From Planctomycetota bacterium (GTDB lineage: Bacteria; Planctomycetota; Planctomycetia; Gemmatales; Gemmataceae): 64,000 nt of DNA. Both the position numbers and the translations under genes were made by a program. The DNA is taken from positions 62,001 to 126,000 of the forward strand of contig RFZJ01000001.1 of NCBI GenBank assembly GCA_009920765.1. Reading direction: 5' to 3'. Shown piece by piece: positions 34,728 to 42,137 of the stretch. The notes under the pieces were generated by a model. It was not told the DNA's origin. It saw only the letters and a program-made list of their open reading frames with translations, and made no database searches. Positions within the stretch are counted from its first letter, which is position 1. Each line of letters starts with the position of its first letter.

Positions 34728-35637
34728 AGAAACCATGTTGGAATTAGAACTCTCCCAACAAATTCATGCAGCATGTATTTGGGAAGCAACTGCACGAAAA
34801 ATCGGAAATGTTCACCCGTTGGCTTCGTTTCGTAATCTTCATTTTACAGATTTTATTTTAAGTGCCGGGGCTATCGCGCCCATTCTTTGTAAAACTCGAA
34901 AAATGGGACTGGCTAATGCTATTTTTGAAGCAGTCAAAGCAACTAAAAACTCGGTTGGAACCAACACCAATCTAGGTATCATCCTTTTATTTGCCCCGGT
35001 TGCATTTGCCACCAATCGTTTCGAACTTAAAAACGAGATTCAAAAGGTAATCGCAGAAACCTCCATCGAAGAAACCAAAATCATATACGATGCGATTCGA
35101 TTTGCCTCCCCGGGTGGCATGGGCAAAGAACCTCACGCTGATATCAACGATGTGCCTACTTGTACACTTTTGGAAGCCATGCAATTGGCACAGGATCGTG
35201 ACCTTATTGCCAAACAATACGCAGATGGTTATCTAGCAATTTTCAATGATGCCATTCCAACACTTGGCGGGGCACTGGAGCAACTAGGCTGCATGGAAGC
35301 CGCCATCATTTTCACCCATTTATATCTGATGGGAAAATACCCCGACTCCCTGATTATGCGAAAATGTGGCACAAATGTGGCCAAAGAATCTTCTGAAAGA
35401 GCCAAAAAAGTACTTGAAAAACAATGGCCATTGAAAGAATCTGGATGGACGGAATTCAAAGGTCTCGACCGCTGGCTTCGCATGGAAGACAATAAAAGAA
35501 ACCCGGGCGCCACTGCTGATTTGATTGCTGTCACCCTTTTTATTGCCCTGCGCCTTGGGCAAATCTCCCTGCCCTTGACCTTCAATTGGTCCGACGGAAT
35601 TGAAAATGCTTTACGAAGAACTGCGCCAGACTTTTAA
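34711..35637 (+). CDS. CitG/MdcB-family protein (triphosphoribosyl-dephospho-CoA synthase-like)
   Basis: The 308-residue helical protein has the CitG signature near the N-terminus, QIHAACIWEATARKIGNVHPLASF, followed by SAGAIAPILC, TNTNLGIILLFAPVA and FASPGGMGKEPHADIND. CitG makes an alpha-glycosidic ribosyl bond from ATP to dephospho-CoA. No citrate-lyase or malonate-decarboxylase genes are near, so that role is unlikely. A relative (Orf5, as I recall) is part of methylotroph H4MPT clusters. The start may be ATG 34711, overlapping the previous gene, or ATG 34735, which gives the more usual N-terminus. Confidence 0.75.
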   Translation: MQTIPKETMLELELSQQIHAACIWEATARKIGNVHPLASFRNLHFTDFILSAGAIAPILCKTRKMGLANAIFEAVKATKNSVGTNTNLGIILLFAPVAFATNRFELKNEIQKVIAETSIEETKIIYDAIRFASPGGMGKEPHADINDVPTCTLLEAMQLAQDRDLIAKQYADGYLAIFNDAIPTLGGALEQLGCMEAAIIFTHLYLMGKYPDSLIMRKCGTNVAKESSERAKKVLEKQWPLKESGWTEFKGLDRWLRMEDNKRNPGATADLIAVTLFIALRLGQISLPLTFNWSDGIENALRRTAPDF

Positions 35638-35694
35638 TTATTCATAAAATATCCACTCGATTAAAGCGCACTCATTCATTGACTGGAAAACGGC

Positions 35695-36186
35695 ATGGCG
35701 AATGAAAAATACAAGATCACTGTAACCAAGGATCATCTGGTTTTCTGCTCTGGGCATTTCATAAGCTATGAAAACAGCAAATGCGAGAGAATTCATGGGC
35801 ACAACTATCGAGCCAAGGTTGAAATTGAGGGTAAACTCGATGAAAATCACTATGTCTTCGACTTTATCGCTCTAAAGCACCGCACCAAAGAAATCACCGA
35901 TCTTCTTGATCATCGCATGATGCTTGCAAAAAACAACAAAGTCATCGAAGTTCGAGAAGAAGGCAACCGGGTTTGTGTTAAATACAAAGAAAAAGAATGG
36001 ATTTTCCCCGCGGAAGACTGCGTTATTTTACCCATATTCAATACAACCGCAGAACAGCTTGCGCTTTACATAGGAAAAAGGCTGCTTGAAAGTTTGAAGC
36101 AGCAGCATAACTATACGCCTGATATTTTAAGAGTTGAAGTCGAAGAAAGTTTTGGCCAATCAGCAACCTGCGAATTACAAGGCTGA
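35695..36186 (+). CDS. 6-pyruvoyl-tetrahydropterin synthase family enzyme
   Basis: Tunnel-fold PTPS proteins (COG0720) act on dihydroneopterin triphosphate. Zinc ligands are H21 (CSGHFIS) and H34, H36 (CERIHGHNYRAKVEIEG). C30 is the usual catalytic Cys, and E31 next to it gives a C-E-x-x-H-G-H motif. D72-H73 (LLDHRMML) complete the triad, and FNTTAEQLALYIGKRLLE is the C-terminal substrate-binding block. At 163 residues it is longer than QueD, with an insert around residues 85-115. Placed 57 bp after the CitG-like gene, it probably supplies a pterin for H4MPT; a queuosine or folate role is the alternative. Its end overlaps the convergent HisA-like gene by 12 bp. Confidence 0.85.
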   Translation: MANEKYKITVTKDHLVFCSGHFISYENSKCERIHGHNYRAKVEIEGKLDENHYVFDFIALKHRTKEITDLLDHRMMLAKNNKVIEVREEGNRVCVKYKEKEWIFPAEDCVILPIFNTTAEQLALYIGKRLLESLKQQHNYTPDILRVEVEESFGQSATCELQG

Positions 36187-36909
36187 TATTTGATTTAATA
36201 TTTCCTTATCAAACGTTCCATCGTGCAACACACGCGAAAGAACCACAGCATTTGCACCTGCTTTTTTTAGACCCATAACATCTTGAATATTTCCAATACC
36301 ACCACCAGCCATAATGAAGATTTCTTCTGATTTGGCCCTCGCTTTTGCAACCAGACAATCAGTCGAAGTCCCTTTTCCTGTACCAACTTTTGCCAAATCC
36401 AAAATAAACAGGTTATCAACCCCGGCATCAATGGCATCCACCATAATGGTATGAGGCGAATTTAAAATCATTTCTTTCTTGGTGGTGAAAGGTTTTCCAT
36501 CTTTCATATCTAGCGAAAAAACCAGGCTACTACCGAGCATTTGGGCTGCGATTTTTAATTCTTCGATGCTTTCAATAGTTTCCAACCCTGCAACCACTTT
36601 AAAAACCTTGAAGCTCATCAAATATTGAAGGTCTATAGAAGTCTTGGAACCTGCATCTAAATAAATCCTGAGTCCCTCTTTGACCAAAGAAGAATAAAGA
36701 TGTTCATTCCTCTGCCCGGTTAAAATACCATCCAAATCTGCAATATAAAAGTCATTGATGCCCAAGCCCTCCCGCATTTGCATAATCAAATCAAATGGGG
36801 CAGAACTATTTACAAGCTTCGAAATCAAAGGCTTGTAAGATTCCCGGATGCCCGCTAATCCCCTTACAACTTGGCCCTCAAGGATATCGATCGCAGCAAT
36901 CACACGCAT
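36175..36909 (-). CDS. HisA-like (COG1411-type) TIM-barrel protein
   Basis: The start at ATG 36909 gives MRVIAAIDILEGQVVRGLAG, matching the first strand of HisA/HisF; a longer in-frame reading to 37017 would run into the upstream gene. The 244-residue barrel keeps D8 (AAIDILEG) and D134 (FSLDMKDGKPF), the two acid/base aspartates of HisA, and phosphate-binding loops (IMAGGGIGNIQDV, AVVLSRVLHDGTF). No other histidine gene is near. COG1411 proteins are described as proFAR-isomerase-related and unknown, and occur with archaeal-like C1 genes. It is convergent with the pterin gene and 4 bp downstream of the pseudouridine synthase. Confidence 0.8.
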   Translation of the reverse strand: MRVIAAIDILEGQVVRGLAGIRESYKPLISKLVNSSAPFDLIMQMREGLGINDFYIADLDGILTGQRNEHLYSSLVKEGLRIYLDAGSKTSIDLQYLMSFKVFKVVAGLETIESIEELKIAAQMLGSSLVFSLDMKDGKPFTTKKEMILNSPHTIMVDAIDAGVDNLFILDLAKVGTGKGTSTDCLVAKARAKSEEIFIMAGGGIGNIQDVMGLKKAGANAVVLSRVLHDGTFDKEILNQISAL

Positions 36910-36913
36910 GGCA

Positions 36914-37654
36914 TCAAGCTTTCCCAAAAAGCAAAGGGAAGAAATTATTACGGGTATAATCCATGGCCCACTGAGGAAAATAGCTGGGTAATTCAACCCT
37001 AACTTCCACAGGTTCATAGCTGATAGGGTGCAGAAACTTAAGATAATACGAATGAAGGAGAATACGCTTATCCAAAGGGTTCAAATTCAATTTTTCTTTT
37101 GCATGATAGAGAAAATCACCCACGATGGGTAAGCCTCGTGAAGAAGATTGCAAACGAATTTGATGCATCCGACCTGATTGGAGATGAATATCCAACAACG
37201 AATGTCCGTTTGAAGTATGGATTGATTTCATTTCAAGCTGTGCTAACTTTGCCCCTGCTTGATCGTGACTGCATAACATCGCTTTTGCTTCATCAGGAAT
37301 TTTGACCATGTAATCAAGCCAACAACATTGGTTTTCGGGTGCATCCGGTTGAAGTTCCCCTTCCACCAAAGCAAGGTATCGCTTAGCGATGGTTCTTTCC
37401 CTAAACTGTTCAGCGATTCTAGCTGCTGCTTTACTACTACGTGTGAAAAAAACTATTCCAGATACAGGACGATCCAAACGGTGTGGGATTCCGAGGTAAG
37501 GCCTGCCTGCTTTTAAATATTTGGTTTTAAGATAGGATCTGGCCCAAGACTCAAGGCTTGGATAAGGATCAGGAGCTTGAGTCGCTAGTCCTGCAGGCTT
37601 TTCTATAATCAAGCAGTGGTTATCTTCAAATAAAACCCTAGGATCTGTAACCAC
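36914..37654 (-). CDS. RluD/RluA-family RNA pseudouridine synthase
   Basis: It isomerises uridine to pseudouridine in rRNA or tRNA. The 246-residue enzyme has the catalytic-domain blocks VLFEDNHCLIIEKPAGLATQ, YLGIPHRLDRPVSGIVFFTRSSKAA (catalytic Asp in HRLDRPVSG), AKRYLALVEGEL, LQSGRMHQIRLQSSSRGLPIVGD and LHSYYLKFLHPISYEPVEV. There is no S4 domain, which fits RluA/RluC-like subgroups; the target base is unknown. It precedes the HisA-like gene by 4 bp and follows ctpA by 32 bp. Confidence 0.88.
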   Translation of the reverse strand: MVTDPRVLFEDNHCLIIEKPAGLATQAPDPYPSLESWARSYLKTKYLKAGRPYLGIPHRLDRPVSGIVFFTRSSKAAARIAEQFRERTIAKRYLALVEGELQPDAPENQCCWLDYMVKIPDEAKAMLCSHDQAGAKLAQLEMKSIHTSNGHSLLDIHLQSGRMHQIRLQSSSRGLPIVGDFLYHAKEKLNLNPLDKRILLHSYYLKFLHPISYEPVEVRVELPSYFPQWAMDYTRNNFFPLLFGKA

Positions 37655-37686
37655 ATACTTCTCGCAAAATTGGAGGAATAATCAGT

Positions 37687-39054
37687 TTACGATGCCCGGG
37701 GTTGAAGATTATCTAGGGCAGCTTTTTCCTTATGCTGGTTGATATATTCAATTGCCTTGTTTAATACACGGTCGACAAAAGGCTTTTTATCAGATTTTTT
37801 AGTATCAAGCTTCTTATCGCGGACAATATCCTTGTCACTTCTATCAATAAGAAATTCTAGCCTTTCCTCATCTTTCAAAATAATCTCGTAATCGGGATTT
37901 GGTTTCACACCCCACTCATCGGTTTCTTTACTATCAGGAAAACGATGGATGTTTTTACCACTCGGGCGCCAGTAACTTGCAGTAGTTAGTTTCAGCGCAC
38001 TGGATTTGTTTTCCAAATCTATGATGTTTTGCACACTGCCTTTGCCGTAACTACGTTCGCCGATCACCACGGCGCGATTGTGGTCCTGTAATGCAGCAGC
38101 AAGAATCTCGCTGGCACTTGCACTGTTTCGATTGATCAAAACAGCGATGGGATATTGCTCTGCGGGTAAAAGCATCGTGCCTTCGGGCCGGGCATCAATC
38201 ACTTCTTCCTGCTGGTTTCTACCACGGGTGCTGACAATTTTCCCCTCTGAAAGAAACATATCTGAAATTTCCACAGCAGCTTTTAATAACCCGCCAGGAT
38301 TATTTCGAAGATCCAAAATCAAGCCTTTTACCCCTTCTTTTTGAAGATTGGAGATAACATCTTTGACTTCCGCAGAGGCAGTTTCACTGAATGAACTAAT
38401 TCGTAAATATCCAATTTTCGAATTCTGATCGAGGAAATAATCCCACTCATTATTTGGCTTACGCTTATCACCCAGAACACTTTGCACTTTAATGATGGCT
38501 CTGCGAATCCCAATATCCACGGGCTCTTTACCACCATCATGAACCACCGTAAGGGTAATTAATGAATCTGGCTCGCCTTGAATCAAATCAACAGCCTCGT
38601 CAATACGCATATTATCCGTATTTTTACCATCAATTTTGACAATGGTATCACCCGCCAAAATTCCTGCTTCATAAGCTGGGGTACCAACCATTGGGCTGAT
38701 CACTGTTAGCAAACCACGGTTTGAACGATCATACCCCACCTGAATGCCAATACCGCCAAATTTACCTTTACTATTCCGGTTAAACTGCTTGAAATCCCGA
38801 TTATTGATGTAGGATGAATGGGGGTCGAGTCGCTCAAGCCCACCATTTATCATATCTTCCACTAATTTTCGCTCTCGCTGGGGGGAAATTTCAGTGACAT
38901 ACCTGCCACGAACCTCGTGAAGAACATCAACGACAAGCCTGACAAGTTCATAATCGCGATCATTTTCCCGGGAAGGTGCATTGGCAACAATAACGAGCCC
39001 AAGTAAAGAAACAGCAATAATTCCAAGTAACCAACCCAAGTTCCGCCTTGACAT
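37687..39054 (-). CDS. ctpA: Carboxyl-terminal processing protease CtpA (peptidase S41)
   Basis: This exported serine protease has an N-terminal signal-anchor (LGWLLGIIAVSLLGLVIVANA), a PDZ domain (GGIGIQVGYDRSNRGLLTVISPMVGTPAYEAGILAGDTIVKIDG), and the S41 core: IGYLRISSFSETASAEV, GLILDLRNNPGGLLKAAVEISDMFL, VLINRNSASASEILAAALQDHN with the catalytic Ser, and GERSYGKGSVQNI with the catalytic Lys. At 455 residues with a charged C-terminal tail it is typical. Substrates are probably periplasmic proteins with hydrophobic C-termini. It heads the operon with the pseudouridine synthase and HisA-like gene. Confidence 0.93.
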   Translation of the reverse strand: MSRRNLGWLLGIIAVSLLGLVIVANAPSRENDRDYELVRLVVDVLHEVRGRYVTEISPQRERKLVEDMINGGLERLDPHSSYINNRDFKQFNRNSKGKFGGIGIQVGYDRSNRGLLTVISPMVGTPAYEAGILAGDTIVKIDGKNTDNMRIDEAVDLIQGEPDSLITLTVVHDGGKEPVDIGIRRAIIKVQSVLGDKRKPNNEWDYFLDQNSKIGYLRISSFSETASAEVKDVISNLQKEGVKGLILDLRNNPGGLLKAAVEISDMFLSEGKIVSTRGRNQQEEVIDARPEGTMLLPAEQYPIAVLINRNSASASEILAAALQDHNRAVVIGERSYGKGSVQNIIDLENKSSALKLTTASYWRPSGKNIHRFPDSKETDEWGVKPNPDYEIILKDEERLEFLIDRSDKDIVRDKKLDTKKSDKKPFVDRVLNKAIEYINQHKEKAALDNLQPRAS

Positions 39055-39357
39055 AAGATTTCACTCCTTGAAAGCCCTTATAAATTTGTTGGGCCAATGC
39101 ATCGCTCGAAGCAAGATTATTGTAATACAAAGCACAAGAATAATGGGAGTCGAGAATTGCGTAAATTTCAAAAGCTGAGAAGAAAAGCAAAAGGATCAAA
39201 AAATTGATTAATTTGGTCGTATGAATAATCAGTACATTTTCTCGATATTCCCCTTATTTCATTGACACGCTTAACCAATTGCCCTATCTTACTTTATTAG
39301 TAAAGGTTACCTGAGTTTAACCTTTCAACGTACACTTATTTTATTGAGGAGCTTTTT
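39055..39357. other. Divergent intergenic region ctpA / TIGR03000-like gene
   Basis: The 303-bp AT-rich gap holds the promoter listed at 39262-39290 and, on the opposite strand, the unmapped ctpA promoter. Nothing else is seen. Confidence 0.6.
39262..39290 (+). promoter_or_regulatory. Sigma-70-type promoter for the TIGR03000-like gene
   Basis: A perfect -35 box TTGACA (39262-39267) and a -10 box TATCTT (39285-39290) are separated by 17 bp. The start would fall near 39297, about 60 bp before ATG 39358, which has a strong GAGGAG ribosome site. Confidence 0.7.
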
Positions 39358-39942
39358 ATGTACAGTGTAGTTCTTGCTGCGATGATGAGTACTTCAACAG
39401 CAGCCCCTGATTGCTGGTGGAAATGCTGCTATCCCCCACCACGAGTTTATGCTTGCTGTGGTGGTTGCTACGGCCATTTTGCTTACCGTCCGGTAGTTTA
39501 TGCACCCTACGCTAGTTGCTACGGCTGCTATGGCTACCCAGTTGTCGCATATTCATGCGGTGGTTGCTATGGTTCCCCTGCGGTAGCTATGCCAATGTAT
39601 GCTCCCAGTGCACCTGCAAAACCCCAAGAACCACCTCAAGCAAAGCCCCTTCCTGCTCCTAAACAAGGCGCAATCGATTCCAACAAGGCAACGGTTGTTT
39701 TCAAGGCTCCCTTGGATGTTAAGATTTCCATCGAAGGAAACGTAATCAACCGCACCAATGTTGAGGAAGCATTTGCAACCCCAGTTTTGGAAAACGGTAA
39801 AACCTACAGCTACAATGTTCAGGCAACTAAAGAAGAAGATGGCAAGAATGTATCCTTCTCCAAGAAGGTATCAATTAAGCCAGGCACTTCGGTAGTGGTT
39901 GAATTTGCTGAATTCAACACAACACAAACAGTTGCTCGATAA
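39358..39942 (+). CDS. Cys/Tyr-rich planctomycete surface protein with TIGR03000-like domain
   Basis: The 194-residue product has a short leader (MYSVVLAAMMSTSTAAP), then a Cys/Tyr/Gly/Pro-rich segment (residues 17-85) in which CYG- and CGGC-type units recur (CCGGCYGHFAY, CYGCYGYPVVAYSCGGCYG), and a Pro/Ala linker (PAKPQEPPQAKPLPAPKQG). The C-terminal beta domain has VVFKAPLDVKISIEGNVINRT, FATPVLENGKTYSYNVQATKEEDGKNV and VSIKPGTSVVVEF, matching the planctomycete-only TIGR03000 domain. It is probably exported and disulphide-linked in the cell envelope; the function is not known. The strong promoter, ribosome site and terminator suggest high expression. Confidence 0.85.
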   Translation: MYSVVLAAMMSTSTAAPDCWWKCCYPPPRVYACCGGCYGHFAYRPVVYAPYASCYGCYGYPVVAYSCGGCYGSPAVAMPMYAPSAPAKPQEPPQAKPLPAPKQGAIDSNKATVVFKAPLDVKISIEGNVINRTNVEEAFATPVLENGKTYSYNVQATKEEDGKNVSFSKKVSIKPGTSVVVEFAEFNTTQTVAR

Positions 39943-39963
39943 TAATGGCTTTTTAAATAACCA

Positions 39964-39996
39964 GGTGGGTTCCTTCATGGAATCCACCTTTTTTTT
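39964..39996 (+). terminator. Intrinsic terminator of the TIGR03000-like gene
   Basis: A 10-bp stem GGTGGGTTCC / GGAATCCACC (one G-T pair) with a 5-nt loop is followed by eight T. The T run touches the stop end of the convergent Nudix-MBL gene. Confidence 0.88.
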
Positions 39997-41500
39997 ATTG
40001 GGCTAATTTCCACTCATTGGATTCGTTCTTTGGGCCTATTACAAGACCTTCTTCGCTTAATTTAATCAAACCTGCAAGTATTTGTTTTTGGGCCAATTTC
40101 ATCAACGGATCTGGCAACCCGCGATACACCTCATTAGCTAAAGCCTCCAAGGAATTACAGTTATTAGCCAAGGCAGCTAGCAAAGCCGTTTCTCTTTTTT
40201 CCCTATGAAAAATTGCATTTTGCAAAACATTTTTACCATAGGCGCTGGGACAACCATGAAAAGGCATGAGTAATTCAGGGTTAAAATCCGCCATACGATT
40301 CATGGAATGAATATAAGTAGCAAGGTGGCCATCAGGGGGTGATACAAGGATAGTGGTGGAAGTGGAAACAAGGTCGCCTGCAAATAAAGTTTTGGTTTTG
40401 GCTTCAAAAAAAACAAGATGCCCCGGTGCATGGCCTGGGGTATGGTAAGAAGTCAGAACAAGATTGGAACCAGTAAAAGGATTAAACCCCAAGGGGATTT
40501 GGTCACAATCGTCAATGTGTTGGTTTATTTCAACCTTGTTTAATAGTTTTTCAGCAGTAGCAAGATGGGCTAAAATCGGGACATCCCAAAGGTCCGCAAA
40601 GTGATTTGCAGAGTTGGTATGGTCTGGATGATGATGCGTGAGCAAGATGCCATAAAAAGAATCGCCCTCATTCACCCGGGCTTGAATGGCATTCTGAATG
40701 GCTAGCACGCCATGCTCATCGAGTGCCCCGGGATCTATCAAATAAAACCTGGAAAGGCCAACAAGAAAAACATTCCCTATTTGTGGAACGGAAGGCCCTG
40801 GACAAGCTACCGAAACAACTTGAACCCAAGAAGCAAATCGAACTCTTTCCAAAACAAATTCATCTTTAGAAACCAAACCGGATCCCGCAGACAATCTCCA
40901 ATCCGAAGGAGGTATTTTGTTCAATTTTTCCAAAAGCGAAAGGACGGGCGGGGAAATCAAAATATCATCAGAATACCATTTTTTCAAATGCTCTGCAGGT
41001 GTTCCCCAAACACCATTTTCAAGTTCATTTTCAAAGACTTCCGGAGTCTGCCCAGAGGGAATTTTAGCAAGGAAAAATCTGGTTTCAAAACGCATGGGAG
41101 AAAAAAGCGGCGTGGTAAAGTATCCAATAGGGTAAAGTTCGGATGAAGATAAAACCCAATTATTATCCCGTAGGATCGTGGCAAAATCGATTCTTTTTTC
41201 TAAAAGGTCGCACCTTATTTGAGCTAATCTCGGACTAGACTTAATTGAATTATTCAAACTATCGCGACATAAAAGTACGCCCGTTTCCTCGAATAATTCC
41301 CGGATAGCCGCCACCACCGCTATATCCCATGGGTTTGGAGATGGTGCCATTCCTGCATCAGGGGGATCAACTTTACCTCCGGGAAATGCGTGAAATCCAC
41401 CGAGAAACTTTAAAGCTTTCGCTCGTTGAACGAGAAAAATACTTCCGGGCGAATAACGATCTTCAAGAATTATCGATGCAGCAGGCAAAGGATTAGACAA
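39995..41500 (-). CDS. Nudix hydrolase fused to metallo-beta-lactamase domain
   Basis: The N-terminal half (residues 1-230) is a Nudix domain of the NUDT19 kind: SIFLVQRAKALKFLGGFHAFPGGKVDPPDAG and AAIRELFEETGVLLCR, with an insert before the RELFEETG helix. The C-terminal half is a metallo-beta-lactamase fold like LACTB2: GILLTHHHPDHTNSANHF (HxHxDH), HTPGHAPGHLVFFEAKTKTLFAGDLV, a final PFHG, and a winged-helix-like tail (ALANEVYRGLPDPLMKLAQKQILAGLIKLSEEGLV). NUDT19 relatives cleave CoA or nucleoside diphosphates; LACTB2 relatives cleave RNA or thioesters. The combination is a two-activity hydrolase of unknown substrate. Its end overlaps the terminator of the convergent gene. Confidence 0.85.
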   Translation of the reverse strand: MSNPLPAASIILEDRYSPGSIFLVQRAKALKFLGGFHAFPGGKVDPPDAGMAPSPNPWDIAVVAAIRELFEETGVLLCRDSLNNSIKSSPRLAQIRCDLLEKRIDFATILRDNNWVLSSSELYPIGYFTTPLFSPMRFETRFFLAKIPSGQTPEVFENELENGVWGTPAEHLKKWYSDDILISPPVLSLLEKLNKIPPSDWRLSAGSGLVSKDEFVLERVRFASWVQVVSVACPGPSVPQIGNVFLVGLSRFYLIDPGALDEHGVLAIQNAIQARVNEGDSFYGILLTHHHPDHTNSANHFADLWDVPILAHLATAEKLLNKVEINQHIDDCDQIPLGFNPFTGSNLVLTSYHTPGHAPGHLVFFEAKTKTLFAGDLVSTSTTILVSPPDGHLATYIHSMNRMADFNPELLMPFHGCPSAYGKNVLQNAIFHREKRETALLAALANNCNSLEALANEVYRGLPDPLMKLAQKQILAGLIKLSEEGLVIGPKNESNEWKLAQ

Positions 41501-41555
41501 AACCTTCCTCCATAATCATGAAGTGATATTTTAAATCATGGAGATTAATAAAAAC

Positions 41556-41942
41556 TTACTCTTTAGATTTCTGAGGGGCGTTGATCGCCTTATTAACGGC
41601 ATCAAGCAATTCATCCATGGAAAACGGTTTGCGCAGGTAATCAACCACACCAAGGTACTCAGCATAGGCCTTATGCCTTTGACCTTCATTTGCAGTCATC
41701 ATAATAAATGGAGGAACATCTTGTTTTCCCCTAAAATGCTCTAACACCGGGTATCCACCCATTTTAGGCATCATCATGTCGATAATCACCAAATCTGGGC
41801 GTTGATTATATATCAGTTGCCTTCCCTGCACCCCGTCCCTCGCCTGAAGAACTTTGTAACCGCTCTTTTCAAGAATAAGCTTCAGCCCGTCACTTAATTC
41901 ATAATCATCATCGACCAGCAATATGGTCTTGGAATCAACCAT
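41556..41942 (-). CDS. Single-domain response regulator (CheY-like)
   Basis: The 128-residue receiver has TILLVDDDYELSDGLKLILEKSGYKV (acidic pocket), the phospho-acceptor Asp in LVIIDMMMPKMGGYPVLEHF, IMMTANEGQ and YLRKPFSMDELLDAV with the conserved Lys. No output domain is attached. ATG 41942 is preferred to ATG 41951 because the GAGGA site lies 9 nt before it. No kinase is adjacent; the nearest histidine kinase is at 49306-51054. Confidence 0.9.
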   Translation of the reverse strand: MVDSKTILLVDDDYELSDGLKLILEKSGYKVLQARDGVQGRQLIYNQRPDLVIIDMMMPKMGGYPVLEHFRGKQDVPPFIMMTANEGQRHKAYAEYLGVVDYLRKPFSMDELLDAVNKAINAPQKSKE

Positions 41943-42137
41943 TTTAATCATTCCTCAATTATTGACAAATAATACAGGCAGGAAACTATTAGAGTAACAA
42001 TCTTCTCGCAACCACACAATACTTTAAATTAATTAGCAAAAAAAGTAATCAAAAACGGAAGTATTGTTGCACTTGAAGAATAATCGATTAGCATTGAAAA
42101 ATTAAAGGCGAAGTCCAAGAAAACAAGGATGTTGGTG

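Noticed and set aside
34711-35637. Citrate lyase or malonate decarboxylase prosthetic-group synthesis
   Set aside because: No citCDEFX or mdc genes are nearby, while mch and pterin genes are.
36175-36909. Naming the HisA-like gene hisA
   Set aside because: It lies with C1 genes, no other his gene is present, and COG1411-type proteins are separate from true HisA.
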